Of a stretch of DNA of 64,000 nt, positions 50,779-60,083 are shown one piece after another. A model generated the notes under the pieces. The model had not been told where the DNA came from. It saw only the letters and a list, made by a program, of their open reading frames with translations, and searched no databases. Position numbers and translations under genes: made by a program. The stretch comes from Leptolyngbya sp. FACHB-8 (GTDB taxonomy: Bacteria; Cyanobacteriota; Cyanobacteriia; Elainellales; Elainellaceae): positions 108,477-172,476 of the forward strand of contig NZ_JACJOO010000057.1 of the NCBI RefSeq assembly GCF_014695575.1, in the 5' to 3' direction. Position 1 is the first letter of the stretch. Each line of letters starts with the position of its first letter.

Positions 50779-50819
50779 CAGGTGAGATGTAACAGGCTTC
50801 ACCTGCTACATCTCACCTG
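50779..50819. repeat. Palindrome after the sensor kinase
   Basis: CAGGTGAGATGTAACAGG pairs with CCTGCTACATCTCACCTG (one mismatch), 5-nt loop, 23 bp after the stop. May act as terminator. Confidence 0.7.
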
Positions 50820-50889
50820 TCATTGTGGCCTCTCAAAATCCTGGTGGTGATTTTACTAGGGCGTCTTTTTAGAACGCTGTCACCTTTAT

Positions 50890-51015
50890 TAACGTCAGTT
50901 CGGGATAAGCCGAACCGCCCATTATTACGTGCGCGTTGCACACGCAATAATGGGCTTTTTCGAGTGCCGCGCGAAGCGCGGCACTCGAAAAAGCCCTTAA
51001 CCCGAACTGAGGTTT
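50890..51015. repeat. Family A element, complete, diverged first hairpin
   Basis: TAACGTCAGTTCGGG left, CCCGAACTGAGGTTT right, 126 bp like the copy at 10480. The second hairpin (CGAGTGCCGCGC-GAA-GCGCGGC) is conserved. The first reads CCATTATTACGTGCG / CACACGCAATAATGG instead of CATTTTGGCGTGCG, with T-A and G-C pairs exchanged for A-T and T-A. Confidence 0.9.
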
Positions 51016-51366
51016 ATTAAGGCCTTAACTCTTGGGCGATCGCTTTTGCCTCTCTCTTTAGGCAGAGAATCAGAAAGGAAGAGATCTATCTTTTAGTAGT
51101 GATAACTAGTGTAGATTTACGAGTAATGCACTAAGTTTTCTCATTGAATTGAAACAGTAATGTATAAAAATAGGACGATTTTAGGCCAAAAAGAATTTAA
51201 AGCTTTGATAGTTTTCAATCGAGTTGTGGAACACTACGTGAGTCGGATCAGGGAAACTTCGTAATTTATAAAGGGACTGTAAAATCCCCAAAATTCAGAA
51301 ACTATTACATCTATCCCTACGTTGTTGCAGTTAAGTTACGTTCACCTGAAAGAGGAACCGTTGACG
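51016..51366. other. Promoter and long leader of the SLH gene
   Basis: About 350 bp, AT-rich, one HIP1 site near 51035. A leader of this length before an abundant envelope protein gene would fit post-transcriptional control, but I see no defined structure. Confidence 0.4.
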
Positions 51367-52680
51367 ATGAGTAAGGCAATGCATATCACAGCTCCGTGGT
51401 CATTAGCGATCGCCGGTTTGACCGCTTTTACCCTTTTCTCAACACCCGCTCAATCTCAAACAGCAGAAGCGTCCAATACACGTCTGGCGCAAAGTGGTGC
51501 AACGGAAGTTGAGATGGAAACACAAACCATTGAGCGCACCGAGAGCCAGACTATTGAAGTTCAAACAACGGAAACTCAGGTTCAAACCGTTGAAGTAGAA
51601 ACTTCCCAAACTAGCTTTACTCAAACAGTTCAAGTAGCTGTGTTTCAAGCGGTCGCCCAACGGGCCAATGTGAGTGCCAGCAACCTGCGTATTGTTGAGG
51701 TATCTCGTCGTTCTTGGCGTGATAGTTGCCTGGGGTTGAACGCTCAGGAAAACTGTAGCCAAGTCATTACACCGGGTTACCTGGTCACCGTGACAGATGG
51801 GCAACGCTATTGGGTTTGCCGCACGAATGCTAATGGCTCGGCCGTGTATTACGATGAGCGTGCAACAGAGATTCGTACGGCTCAACTACGGGTACAAAGT
51901 ACGCAAATCTCCTTCTCGGATGTGCAGTCGAACTATTGGGCAGCGCGATTCATCCGAGAACTGGCAGCTCTCGATATTATTGCAGGGTATCCCGATGGGC
52001 TGTATCGGCCAAATGAGCCTGTCACGCGGGCAGAATTTGCTGCCATTATTCGGCGTGCCTTTAATGTCGAAGACATTCGCGATGCCATTGCCTTCGTAGA
52101 TGTGGATGAGGATTATTGGGCTGCTGCGGCTATTGATACAGCCTATGAACGAGGCTTTTTGAATGTAGTGGGTAACCGTGAGTTCCGTCCGTTAGCGGAG
52201 CTGTATCGGGGTGATGTACTGTTTGCGATCGCACGGGGTTTCAACTTCTCCACCCAAGAAACCAACGTCAGCATTCTAAATCGCTACTCCGATGTAACCG
52301 TCAGTTCTGCGGAGGCTCGTCTTCTCCTGGCAGCCCTGACGAATCGGGGAGTTATGACGAATTACCCGAACGTCAATACGTTGGACCTGGAGCGGGTTGC
52401 AACTCGTGCCGAGGTAGCGGTACTGGTTTATCAAACCCTTTACAGCATGGGTTATGTCGCCCGTATTGACTCGCCCTATGTGGTTCAAGACACGACTGTT
52501 GTCACCGATGTCGACTCCGAAACGGTCGTTGATTCAGATTCAACAGACACATCCCGCCCCCCACGCCAAAACTGTAACCAGGGCATTGGTAACGGTGCAG
52601 AAGGGTGTGATCCCGGCAACTCGCAACCCCACGGCGGCAGCAACGATGAAGGTGGCCGTACTCCTGGCAACCGCCCATAA
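51367..52680 (+). CDS. SLH-domain envelope protein
   Basis: 437 residues from the ATG at 51367 (AAGAGGAA upstream). Signal peptide about 1-32 ending at AQSQTA. Then a Thr/Gln/Glu-rich low-complexity segment (ETQTIERTESQTIEVQTTETQVQTVEVE; about 45-85). A central domain with two Cys pairs (DSCLGLNAQENCSQVITPGYLVTVTDGQRYWVCRT) follows. It has SLH repeats (FSDVQSNYWAARFIRELAALDIIAGYPDGLYRPNEPVTRAEFAAII and YWAAAAIDTAYERGFLNVV). The tail is Asn/Gly-rich. SLH domains bind peptidoglycan-linked polymers, so it is probably a peptidoglycan-attached outer-envelope protein. It lacks a porin barrel. Confidence 0.88.
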   Translation: MSKAMHITAPWSLAIAGLTAFTLFSTPAQSQTAEASNTRLAQSGATEVEMETQTIERTESQTIEVQTTETQVQTVEVETSQTSFTQTVQVAVFQAVAQRANVSASNLRIVEVSRRSWRDSCLGLNAQENCSQVITPGYLVTVTDGQRYWVCRTNANGSAVYYDERATEIRTAQLRVQSTQISFSDVQSNYWAARFIRELAALDIIAGYPDGLYRPNEPVTRAEFAAIIRRAFNVEDIRDAIAFVDVDEDYWAAAAIDTAYERGFLNVVGNREFRPLAELYRGDVLFAIARGFNFSTQETNVSILNRYSDVTVSSAEARLLLAALTNRGVMTNYPNVNTLDLERVATRAEVAVLVYQTLYSMGYVARIDSPYVVQDTTVVTDVDSETVVDSDSTDTSRPPRQNCNQGIGNGAEGCDPGNSQPHGGSNDEGGRTPGNRP

Positions 52681-52747
52681 CCTGATTAAGGTTACGTAAT
52701 AGGTGTCAGAAGCCCGGCGTTTTTAAAAATGCCGGGTTTCTGAGTTT

Positions 52748-52836
52748 GGGTGCATCCCACTTTTGCAAATTTGGAAACCCACTTTTGGAGGTGAAGCGGG
52801 CGAAGCCCGCTTCACCTCCAAAAGTGGGATGCACCC
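52748..52836. repeat. Family B element, complete, inverted relative to 31532
   Basis: Terminal repeats GGGTGCATCCCACTTTTG and its complement. Linker (GCAAATTTGGAAA) on the left, then a perfect 24-bp stem 52778-52801 / 52805-52828 with a GAA loop. Compared with the copy at 31532, arms read GGAGGTGAAGCGGG instead of GTAAGTGAGGCGGG, with three paired substitutions. Confidence 0.9.
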
Positions 52837-52887
52837 CTGAGTTTCTTCTAATCCAGAAGCTGATTCTGTACGTTTCGCGTATAAAAA

Positions 52888-52917
52888 TGGGCACTTTAGC
52901 TTATCTCGAACTGAGGT
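52888..52917. repeat. Decayed right end of a family A element
   Basis: TGGGCACTTTAGCTTATC followed by TCGAACTGAGGT matches the right end of the 10480 copy (GAGCACTTCAGCTTATC, CCCGAACTGAGGTTA). Confidence 0.6.
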
Positions 52918-53313
52918 GAATCAAGGATAAAACATATTTTGTGCAGGGCTGTCACTCATAACGGTTTTCAACTAGATTAGATATCCATATAAAGTCCAGA
53001 ATGTTGATAGAGAAGCAGTCTAAATAACAGGAAAAGACTATTTCTACTGTCCTTTTTGTGTATAGGATATGACACCTACCTTAAAAAATGCTTTGAGATA
53101 GCAATGTACTGTTCTGATACCTTTTAAGAAAAGTTTTTCTGTATCGAATGAGGTACGAGAGGGGTATAAACGTGTAGTGCTATATTGTCTGGCAAACTTT
53201 TAGAAGAATTAACTCTTTCTTGGGATTGCAAACGAAATAAAGCTTTATCATTGATGAGCCTGCAATGGCTTAGATATTATCTCTAATAGGTAGCTCAATT
53301 CAAATTTTGCAGC

Positions 53314-53373
53314 AAACCCCCGCACCCCTATTTTTTGTTATGAAGTGGCGGGGCAATAGGGGCTCGGGGGTTT
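53314..53373. repeat. Imperfect inverted repeat, 19-bp arms
   Basis: AAACCCCCGCACCCCTATT pairs with AATAGGGGCTCGGGGGTTT apart from two central bases. The loop is about 22 nt. Confidence 0.6.
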
Positions 53374-53409
53374 GGTTTTAGAGCGGTGCCTTAAGACCAC
53401 AAATAAAAC

Positions 53410-53470
53410 AACCTGTAATTCTTTGTGGAAGTGGTAGCTTTGCCACCACTTCCACAAAGAATTACAGGTT
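53410..53470. repeat. Family I palindrome, copy 1
   Basis: About 29-bp arms starting AACCTGTAATTCTTTGTGG, one mismatch, TTT loop. Homologous to 60084-60148, with paired base changes. Confidence 0.85.
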
Positions 53471-53993
53471 ATTAGATACACAATCCCTAGAAGGTATAAG
53501 TAGCTTGATTTCTACTAAAGGGCTGAAACCTATTCATTCGCTTGAGCTTGCTAAGAAGCCTTGAAAGTGATTCTTGATTTTCCTAGAAGCATTAACGAGA
53601 ATAGCTTTTAGCAAAATGAATGACCCATGCAAAATAATGCCTTACCCGCTACAGGTTCTCAAATCCTGGATTCACGATACAATAGACATACAAAGCTAGA
53701 GCAACTGTTTGAGGCCAATAGGATAGGCTTTTCATCATCGATCGCTCAGTTATAGCTCTTTAGAAATGTTTTCAATTCAAGGTTATCTGCAGAAATTGTG
53801 AGTACTCGCGATATTCTAGACAAAGATTAGGTATTTGACTGTATAGTCATATATCTAACCTTATGTAGAGGTGAGTCCGCTTCCTTCAATAATGGGCTTA
53901 TTACATAACTATAAGCTTCGACCAGCAAGTTAATGCTTAATGGTCTGCTCGCTTTTATTCAAACTGAATATTTTTAGATATGAGGGAAAAAGA

Positions 53994-54191
53994 ATGATGG
54001 TGTCTAATCAAGATCAACGATGTAATGGGTGGCAAGTGGGCGATCGCATCGAAGGCCCAGAACCTGGAGACCAAGGTGTCATTCGGCGAATCGATGGATG
54101 TCAGCTCGTTATTCACTGTGGTGATGGCATTACAATCTACGGGCGGCAGAAAACGATGGAACGTATGCAATGGAAGATTGCCCGTTCTTAA
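53994..54191 (+). CDS. Small protein of unknown function with an SH3/KOW-like look
   Basis: 65 residues from the ATG at 53994; another ATG follows immediately. GAGGGA is about eight bases upstream. The sequence WQVGDRIEGPEPGDQGVIRRIDGCQLVIHCGDG reads like a small beta-barrel that encodes 'VGDxV...GxxGxIxxIDG', found in KOW/SH3-like and some cyanobacterial small proteins. The C-terminal part (GRQKTMERMQWKIARS) is basic. Function unknown. It is the only gene in a 1.7-kb stretch and is followed by a terminator-like stem. Confidence 0.6.
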   Translation: MMVSNQDQRCNGWQVGDRIEGPEPGDQGVIRRIDGCQLVIHCGDGITIYGRQKTMERMQWKIARS

Positions 54192-54241
54192 ACTTTGTGA
54201 ACTCGTGCTGTAGTGTTCCTTTATGGTTTTTGAAATATTCC

Positions 54242-54280
54242 TTAACGGGTGGAGTAGGGTGAGCCTATTCCACCCGTTAA
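54242..54280 (+). terminator. Stem-loop after the small gene
   Basis: TTAACGGGTGGAGTAGG (54242-54258) pairs with CCTATTCCACCCGTTAA (54264-54280), one G-T. It is 50 bp after the stop. Confidence 0.55.
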
Positions 54281-54291
54281 ATATGTTAGGA

Positions 54292-54344
54292 CTTACGTAA
54301 TTGTTGTGAGGTGTGCCTCGCATACCTCACAACAATTACGTAAG
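54292..54344. repeat. Family G palindrome, about 24-bp stem
   Basis: CTTACGTAATTGTTGTGAGG pairs with CCTCACAACAATTACGTAAG. The CTTACG/CGTAAG ends are family G termini. Confidence 0.85.
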
Positions 54345-54419
54345 CTCTGCCTATTCTAGATTCTTATTGTGGCAAGAGTGCGAGCTTTGCTTCAGGCCTT
54401 CTTGTACAGGTGATTAAAT

Positions 54420-55304
54420 CTACCGTTTTTCAGCATTTACAGGGATTGCTTGATGTAGATGAGCTTTCCCAACGGACCCAAATAAATCAAGTTTTTCTAG
54501 AATCACCTCTTTCATGGCGGCGATGACATCGTCCATGCAGTCCAGCAAATCAGCATCGGGATCAGCGCAGGGCTCAGACTGAAGGATACGCATATAGGCC
54601 TGTCGCACTTCAGTGTTGACATTGAACTTGCAAACCCCCAGCTGAATAGAGCGGCTGATCATAGCAGGGGGTAAACCCGATGCACCGTGAAGCACCAGGG
54701 GAATATCCACCAGACGGCGGATTTTAGCAAGGCGATCGAAATCTAAGCGGGGTTCACTCTGATAGTTGCCGTGAACATTGCCAATGGTGACCGCCAGGGA
54801 ATCAACCCCTGTTGCTGCAACAAATTCTCTGGCCTGATCGGGGTCGGTCATTTTGGCCTCTTTCTCGGCAATGGTTAATCCATCTTCTGTGCCGCTGATT
54901 CGGCCAATCTCGGCTTCGACCACGGCACCAACGGTGTGAGCAACGTCCGTCATCGATTTCGTGAAAGCCAAGTTTTTCTCATAGGGATAGGGAGAACCGT
55001 CCGCCATGATCGAGCGCATTCCTACCGCCAGAGCCATTTGAATCGCAGTTTCTGAGGTACTGTGATCAAGATGTACAGACATCGGAACCGTTGCCCCCCG
55101 AGCTGCTTCCAGACAAAGGGCTACCAGGCTAGAACCACCAAACTTTAGAGCACTAGGGTGAAGCTGCAACATAGCTGGACTACGAGCCTCTTCCGCTGCC
55201 ATCACGACTGCTTTTACCCCCTCTAAGTTGTACACATTGAAGGCTCCAATGGCATAAATATTCCGTCGAGCGGTTTCAAGGAGTTCTTGGGTAGAGGTGA
55301 GCAT
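54420..55304 (-). CDS. Class II aldolase (fructose/tagatose-bisphosphate aldolase type, GatY/KbaY/Fba-like)
   Basis: 294 residues. A metal-dependent TIM-barrel aldolase: SVHLDHSTSETAI gives Asp80 and His81 (metal), EAEIGRISGTEDG gives the Glu/Gly loop, GNVHGNY and LVLHGASGLP supply the other two metal-binding His residues, and CKFNVNTEVR the substrate-phosphate site. At about 295 residues it is nearer GatY/KbaY and short Fba enzymes than the 360-residue cyanobacterial Calvin-cycle Fba. The main Calvin-cycle enzyme is therefore probably encoded elsewhere, and this one may act on another ketose phosphate (inference). It has a non-coding upstream region of about 450 bp. Confidence 0.85.
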   Translation of the reverse strand: MLTSTQELLETARRNIYAIGAFNVYNLEGVKAVVMAAEEARSPAMLQLHPSALKFGGSSLVALCLEAARGATVPMSVHLDHSTSETAIQMALAVGMRSIMADGSPYPYEKNLAFTKSMTDVAHTVGAVVEAEIGRISGTEDGLTIAEKEAKMTDPDQAREFVAATGVDSLAVTIGNVHGNYQSEPRLDFDRLAKIRRLVDIPLVLHGASGLPPAMISRSIQLGVCKFNVNTEVRQAYMRILQSEPCADPDADLLDCMDDVIAAMKEVILEKLDLFGSVGKAHLHQAIPVNAEKR

Positions 55305-55757
55305 AGAACTGTTTAATCCAATTGAGAACCTGACAAAGCACTAGGAGCTGCTCTAAAAGTTATTCTTTCATGTACGGAACGGATGAAAAAATAACTCTTT
55401 CAGCAAGTCTTAAATTACACCCTAGCACTCACGATCCCTGCTTGCGGTGATTCAAAAGACACCCTACATAAATTGATTTTTGGAGGTTAAATCGTAGGTC
55501 TGGCAAAGCTACACCACGCTCTACACAGGAGGTCTAATAGAAAGGCTGGAATTTTAAGGGCAAGTTTGAATAGAATTTCTCCCACATTTATAAGGACTTC
55601 AACTCCTGTCGTTTGGTTGATGCCAGGAAATGCTACGTCCGATACCGTCAGGATAAGGCAGCGGAGAGGTTGGAAGGGGACAGGCACCCTTCGCCTACCA
55701 TCTACTTCTGTGCCCAAATGCTGAGATTGGCCTGAACTGTTGAGTTTTATATAAAAC
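55305..55757. other. Shared upstream region of the aldolase and saccharopine-dehydrogenase-like genes
   Basis: Divergent promoter region of about 450 bp. It holds one family K-like stem (55358-55396) and no convincing gene. An open frame at 55487-55807 (minus) overlaps the start of the next gene and is dismissed. Confidence 0.4.
55358..55396. repeat. Degenerate family K palindrome
   Basis: AGTTATTCTTTCAT pairs imperfectly with ATGAAAAAATAACT. Confidence 0.55.
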
Positions 55758-56873
55758 ATGAAACAGGTATTGATTATTGGAGGATGCGGACGCATCGGCA
55801 GCAGCATTGCTCGCGATATCCTTGCTCATACTGATGCTGAGGTGACCGTTACAGGCCGCCAAGAGCATCTCGGTATTGCCTTGGCAGAGCAACTGGGGCC
55901 AAAGGTGCGGTTTTTGCAATTAGACTTATCCGACCCAGAGCGGGTACGGCAGGCGATCGCCAACCACAATCTCGTCCTCCATTCCGCCGGCCCCTTCCAC
56001 TACCGCGACACCCGTGTCCTACAGATGTGCATTGAATCCGGGGTCGACTATGCCGATGTGAGTGATGAGCGCACCTTCACCGAAAAGGCCTTAAGCTACA
56101 GCGCGGAAGCTGAAGCCGCCGGCGTTACGGCTGTTGTAAATACCGGAGTATTTCCCGGTATTTCTAACAGCATGGTGCGCCAGGGGGTCGAAATGATGGA
56201 CAAGACCGACTCCATACAGCTTAGCTATGTAGTGGCTGGTTCAGGTGGCGCAGGCGTCACCGTTATGCGAACGACCTTTATTGGGCTACAGCACTCTTTC
56301 CCAGCCTGGCTAAATGGCACCTGGCAAACGGTGAAACCATACTCAGCTCGTGAAACTCTGGAATTTCCTGCCTACGGGAAAGCCAGCGTGTACTGGTATG
56401 ACATGCCAGAGGCGATTACCCTCCAACGCACCTTCCCTGAGGTGAAGAATGTGGTGACCAAGTTTGGTGTTGTGCCCGACTTCTACAACCACGCTACCTG
56501 GAGCATGGCTCACTTGGTACCCTCGCCCATCCTGAAGCATCCTGCAACGGTGGAGTTTCTCGCTAATGTCAGCTATTCCATGACCAGTGTGACCGATCGC
56601 TTTAGTGGTACTGGAGTCGCCATGCGTTGTGACATTCGGGGCCAGAAGGACGGTGCTACTCACCATTACTGCAGCACCTTTTCCCACGAAAGCGCAGCAG
56701 TGGCCACAGGCTTAGGCACAGGCAGTATCGCAGAACTGATGCTGAAGGGCGAACTGAAGCAACCCGGTGTTTATGCCGTGGAGCAAATTCTCTCGACGCC
56801 CCAGTTCCAGGAAACCATGAAGCGCCGCAATCTACAGATTAGCGAGACGTTTGATTCTAAGGTGTTTGCCTAG
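55758..56873 (+). CDS. Saccharopine-dehydrogenase-like NAD(P)-binding oxidoreductase
   Basis: 371 residues. VLIIGGCGRIGSSIARDIL is a Rossmann motif, with the discriminating residue in TVTGRQ (Arg, favouring NADP). NLVLHSAGPFHYRDTRVLQMCIESGVDYADVSDE matches the Sacchrp_dh_NADP family. The C-terminal part (GTGVAMRCDIRGQKDG) is the usual beta domain. Members range from saccharopine reductases to enzymes of unknown substrate; in cyanobacteria and plants relatives are usually annotated only by family. It is convergent with ribBA, and a hairpin lies between the stops. Confidence 0.83.
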   Translation: MKQVLIIGGCGRIGSSIARDILAHTDAEVTVTGRQEHLGIALAEQLGPKVRFLQLDLSDPERVRQAIANHNLVLHSAGPFHYRDTRVLQMCIESGVDYADVSDERTFTEKALSYSAEAEAAGVTAVVNTGVFPGISNSMVRQGVEMMDKTDSIQLSYVVAGSGGAGVTVMRTTFIGLQHSFPAWLNGTWQTVKPYSARETLEFPAYGKASVYWYDMPEAITLQRTFPEVKNVVTKFGVVPDFYNHATWSMAHLVPSPILKHPATVEFLANVSYSMTSVTDRFSGTGVAMRCDIRGQKDGATHHYCSTFSHESAAVATGLGTGSIAELMLKGELKQPGVYAVEQILSTPQFQETMKRRNLQISETFDSKVFA

Positions 56874-56881
56874 ATTCAATT

Positions 56882-56912
56882 GATTTTTCGTGCGCTATGC
56901 GCACGAAAAATC
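56882..56912. repeat. Perfect 14-bp-stem palindrome
   Basis: GATTTTTCGTGCGC / GCGCACGAAAAATC, loop TAT, between convergent stops (56873 and 56924). It may terminate both, although its T-run is on the 5' side for the plus-strand gene. Confidence 0.8.
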
Positions 56913-56923
56913 GATGTCTCTGA

Positions 56924-58669
56924 TTAGTCATCTTGCCCATGGTGGGAGAAGACATAGATCCGCTGCGTTTCTAAGGACGAGCGGAGGGAGGAGGGGAGCA
57001 CCGCATCCTTCTGGGCTACAGGATTCAAAGAGAACACCTGGCGGCACAGTTGAATCTGCAAATTGGTCATCGGGTCGCTTCCCGATGAAATAAGAAATTC
57101 CAATTGTTGCAGGTCATGCCATTGGGCAAGCTCGTCCAGAATGGGAACGATCGCCTCCACCAACGGATGGTCCGGATGCTGATACCAATCGGGTGCAATT
57201 CCCTGAGACTGAGCGAGGCCCAGATGGACGATCAAGGAAGCTGGGTTGAAGAGAGCGATCGCCACCGGACGTGCCTCTTCCTGCAATAGCAAGTCGTGCT
57301 GTTGAGCCAGGTGACGAATCTTCTCTAACCGCTCGTAGCGATCAATTGGGGATTGTGCATCTTCCTGCCATTCGAGGGCGATCGTTACCAGGTAGGAGCT
57401 GAGGAGTAAGTGCCCAAGCTTTTCAGCCTTGGTTTGCAGGTAAGCGGCATTGTAGCTCGTGGCTTCAATCAGCAGTGGTACACGATCCACCATCTCCAGG
57501 CCGTAGCCCTTGATGCCAGCAATCTTGCGAGGGTTATTCGTTACTAGCTTGAATTGTTTAACCCCTACATCATTCAGAATCTGGGCCCCAATTCCATAGT
57601 TGCGTTGATCGGCGGGGAACCCCAGCCGCTCGTTAGCTTCCACCGTATCCAGGCCCATATCCTGCAAGGAATAGGCTTTGAGTTTATTGATCAGGCCGAT
57701 GCCACGTCCTTCCTGGCGCAGGTACACAATGACCCCTTCACCTACGGACTCAATCATTTTCAGCGCGGCTTGCAACTGCATCCGGCAATCACAGCGCAGG
57801 GAACCCAGAGAGTCCCCTGTCAGGCATTCGGAGTGAACGCGCACCATCACAGGTTTTTCGGCAAAGGTAGCTGGGTCGCCTTTGACAATAGCTACATGCT
57901 CGGAGTTATCTAGCAGGTTGCGATAGCCGTAGACTTTGAAGTGGCCAAACTGGCTGGGCAGATCGGCTATGGCTTCGCGAATGAGAAACCGCTCATGTTG
58001 CAGCCGGTAGCTGATCAGGTCGGCAATGCTGATGATTTTCAGTTGGTGACGGGCTGAATACTCAATCAACTCGGGTAACCGCGCCATCGAGCCATCAGGG
58101 TTCTGAATTTCACAGATGACGCCGGCAGGATAGAGGCCAGCCATCCTGGGTAAATCGACTCCCGCTTCGGTGTGGCCTGCTCGCTTGAGGACACCACCTT
58201 CGCGCGATCGTAACGGGAAGATATGCCCCGGACGGCGCAGATCCTCGGGCCGAGTTTTGGGATTAATGGCCAACTGAATGGTTTTTGCCCGGTCATCTGC
58301 AGAAATTCCGGTTGTTACGCCCAGGTGCAGAGCCCCGTCAATACTAACGGTAAAGGCTGTTTGTTCGTAGCTATCCTCAAAGGCCTGATTGCTTACCATC
58401 AAGGGCAGTTCCAGTTCATCCAGACGCTCCCCGGTCATAGCCAGGCAGATCAGCCCCCGAGCCTCAACTGCCATGAAGTTGATCATATCTGGGGTGCAAA
58501 ACTGAGCCGCACCGATTAAATCCCCTTCGTTTTCGCGGTTTTCGTCATCCACAACCACGATCATTTTGCCAGCCTTAAGATCGGCTAACGCATCTTCAAT
58601 GGAGTCAAACGTAAAGCCCGAAGTCGGGTTGAAGTCATTGAGCAGTTGGGGTGAGTGAAGCGGTTCCAC
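56924..58669 (-). CDS. ribBA: Bifunctional 3,4-dihydroxy-2-butanone-4-phosphate synthase / GTP cyclohydrolase II
   Basis: 581 residues, the two entry reactions of riboflavin synthesis. The RibB domain (about 20-220) has VVDDENRENEGDLIGAA (metal and substrate Glu residues) and HTEAGVDLPRMAG. The RibA domain (about 225-420) has VRVHSECLTGDSLGSLRCDCRMQL (zinc-binding Cys), YLRQEGRGIGL and NNPRKIAGIKGYGLEMV. About 160 further residues (ALEWQEDAQSPIDRYERLEKIRH to the end) form the C-terminal extension seen in cyanobacterial RibBA, of unknown function. The ATG at 58667-58669 starts MEPLHSPQLLNDFNP. Confidence 0.95.
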   Translation of the reverse strand: MEPLHSPQLLNDFNPTSGFTFDSIEDALADLKAGKMIVVVDDENRENEGDLIGAAQFCTPDMINFMAVEARGLICLAMTGERLDELELPLMVSNQAFEDSYEQTAFTVSIDGALHLGVTTGISADDRAKTIQLAINPKTRPEDLRRPGHIFPLRSREGGVLKRAGHTEAGVDLPRMAGLYPAGVICEIQNPDGSMARLPELIEYSARHQLKIISIADLISYRLQHERFLIREAIADLPSQFGHFKVYGYRNLLDNSEHVAIVKGDPATFAEKPVMVRVHSECLTGDSLGSLRCDCRMQLQAALKMIESVGEGVIVYLRQEGRGIGLINKLKAYSLQDMGLDTVEANERLGFPADQRNYGIGAQILNDVGVKQFKLVTNNPRKIAGIKGYGLEMVDRVPLLIEATSYNAAYLQTKAEKLGHLLLSSYLVTIALEWQEDAQSPIDRYERLEKIRHLAQQHDLLLQEEARPVAIALFNPASLIVHLGLAQSQGIAPDWYQHPDHPLVEAIVPILDELAQWHDLQQLEFLISSGSDPMTNLQIQLCRQVFSLNPVAQKDAVLPSSLRSSLETQRIYVFSHHGQDD

Positions 58670-58995
58670 GGGAAACTCTCTGAAGGAATGTTAACTTTTT
58701 GTAATGAGTCTGATCCCCATCTTATCGATTTCATCGATCTACCTGGGGATTTTTGCCTGGGTCTTTGGAAAGGGGCAGGCTAGGGAGGGGAGGCCCCCTG
58801 CAACAGCCTGAGGGAAGTTAACGCTGGAGTAGACCGGATCAGAGGCTAACGTTAGAGGCAACAGGCATAATAACGCCTGACCTTAGCGATAACCTGAAGA
58901 AAACGTGCGTTCAATTAGCACAATCGAACAGGTTAGTTTATTGTATTGCTACCGAGGATTATCGGTTTCCTTGTTGAGTCGTATAGGTCGGTATT
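58670..58995. other. Shared upstream region of ribBA and argC
   Basis: About 325 bp of divergent promoter. I looked for an FMN (RFN-type) riboswitch before ribBA and saw none of its conserved pattern. No long palindrome is present. Confidence 0.4.
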
Positions 58996-60060
58996 ATGGG
59001 TGATGCAGAACGGGTGTCGGTGGGCGTGGTAGGAGCCTCCGGCTATGGCGGAATACAACTGGTGCGGCTGCTGCAAGATCACCCTCATCTAGATTTGGTG
59101 TACATCGGCGGTAATAGCACTGTGGGGCAGGAGTTTGGTGCCCTTTACCCCCATTTAGGCCATCAGGTAAAGCTGACGGTGGAGGAAGTGGATGCGGAGG
59201 TGATTGGCGATCGCTGCCAGGTTGTCTTTCTCTCCCTGCCCAATGGCATTGCCTATAAAATGACCCCCCGTCTTTTAGAGAAGGGGTGCAAAGTATTGGA
59301 TTTATCGGCAGACTACCGTTTCAGTGATCTGAGCACTTACAGCACCTGGTACGGCGTCGAGCGCGATGATTATGAAATTGCCAGCACAGCTGTTTATGGT
59401 TTACCAGAACTGTACCGCAGTCGCATTCAAGAAGCTCAACTGGTGGGTTGTCCCGGTTGCTATCCCACAGCCAGTTTGCTGGCATTAGCCCCCTTGCTCA
59501 AGCAGGGCCTGATTATTCCTGAGACCGCCATCATTGATGCCAAGTCTGGAACCTCCGGTGGAGGCCGCCAACCGCCTAAAGTGAATATGCTCCTAGCCGA
59601 AGCCGACAGCTCCTTTGGCGCCTATGGCGTCGGCGGTCGTCACCGTCATACTCCTGAAATTGAACAGGTATGCAGTGATCTGGCGGGTCACGAAGTCCTG
59701 ATTCAATTCACACCTCACCTGGTGCCGATGGTACGCGGTATCCTCTCTACCGTTTACGCTACTATGCGTGATCCAGGGCTAGTACGGGATGATCTAATCA
59801 CGATCTACAACGCCTTCTACCGCTCATGCCCCTGGGTCAAGATCCTTCCCAGTGGTACTTACCCCCAAACCAAGTGGGCTGCAGGCACAAACCTCTGCTA
59901 CATCGGCATTGAAGTTGACCCCCGTACCAGCCGCGTGATCGTCATGTCCGCCATCGACAATCTACTAAAGGGTCAGGCAGGGCAGGCTATCCAATGCCTG
60001 AATTTGATGATGGGGTGGGAAGAAACGTTAGGGTTACCTCAATTAACCTTCTATCCATAA
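58996..60060 (+). CDS. argC: N-acetyl-gamma-glutamyl-phosphate reductase
   Basis: 354 residues, third step of arginine synthesis. [22 protein letters not shown] is the NADP-binding site, [12 protein letters not shown] follows, and the catalytic Cys155 is in [29 protein letters not shown] and [14 protein letters not shown] supply the substrate site, with the catalytic His in RHRHTPE. Full length for type 1 ArgC. The ATG at 58996 gives the usual N-terminus. It is monocistronic and followed by two palindromes. Confidence 0.95.
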   Translation: MGDAERVSVGVVGASGYGGIQLVRLLQDHPHLDLVYIGGNSTVGQEFGALYPHLGHQVKLTVEEVDAEVIGDRCQVVFLSLPNGIAYKMTPRLLEKGCKVLDLSADYRFSDLSTYSTWYGVERDDYEIASTAVYGLPELYRSRIQEAQLVGCPGCYPTASLLALAPLLKQGLIIPETAIIDAKSGTSGGGRQPPKVNMLLAEADSSFGAYGVGGRHRHTPEIEQVCSDLAGHEVLIQFTPHLVPMVRGILSTVYATMRDPGLVRDDLITIYNAFYRSCPWVKILPSGTYPQTKWAAGTNLCYIGIEVDPRTSRVIVMSAIDNLLKGQAGQAIQCLNLMMGWEETLGLPQLTFYP

Positions 60061-60083
60061 CGTCTTAGGGTTATACATTTAAC

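Larger units (their letters stand above)
52681..53993. other. 1.3-kb gene-free interval with four repeats
   Basis: Contains a family B element, half a family A element, an imperfect inverted repeat and a family I palindrome (listed separately). The remaining DNA (about 52920-53310 and 53475-53940) is AT-rich with no convincing open frame and no tRNA- or tmRNA-like structure I can see. Confidence 0.45.

Noticed and set aside
55487..55807. 106-codon minus-strand frame
   Set aside because: Overlaps the start of the saccharopine-dehydrogenase-like gene and has no protein-like features.
58670..58995. FMN riboswitch before ribBA
   Set aside because: None of the conserved RFN-element strings is visible on the minus strand upstream of 58669.
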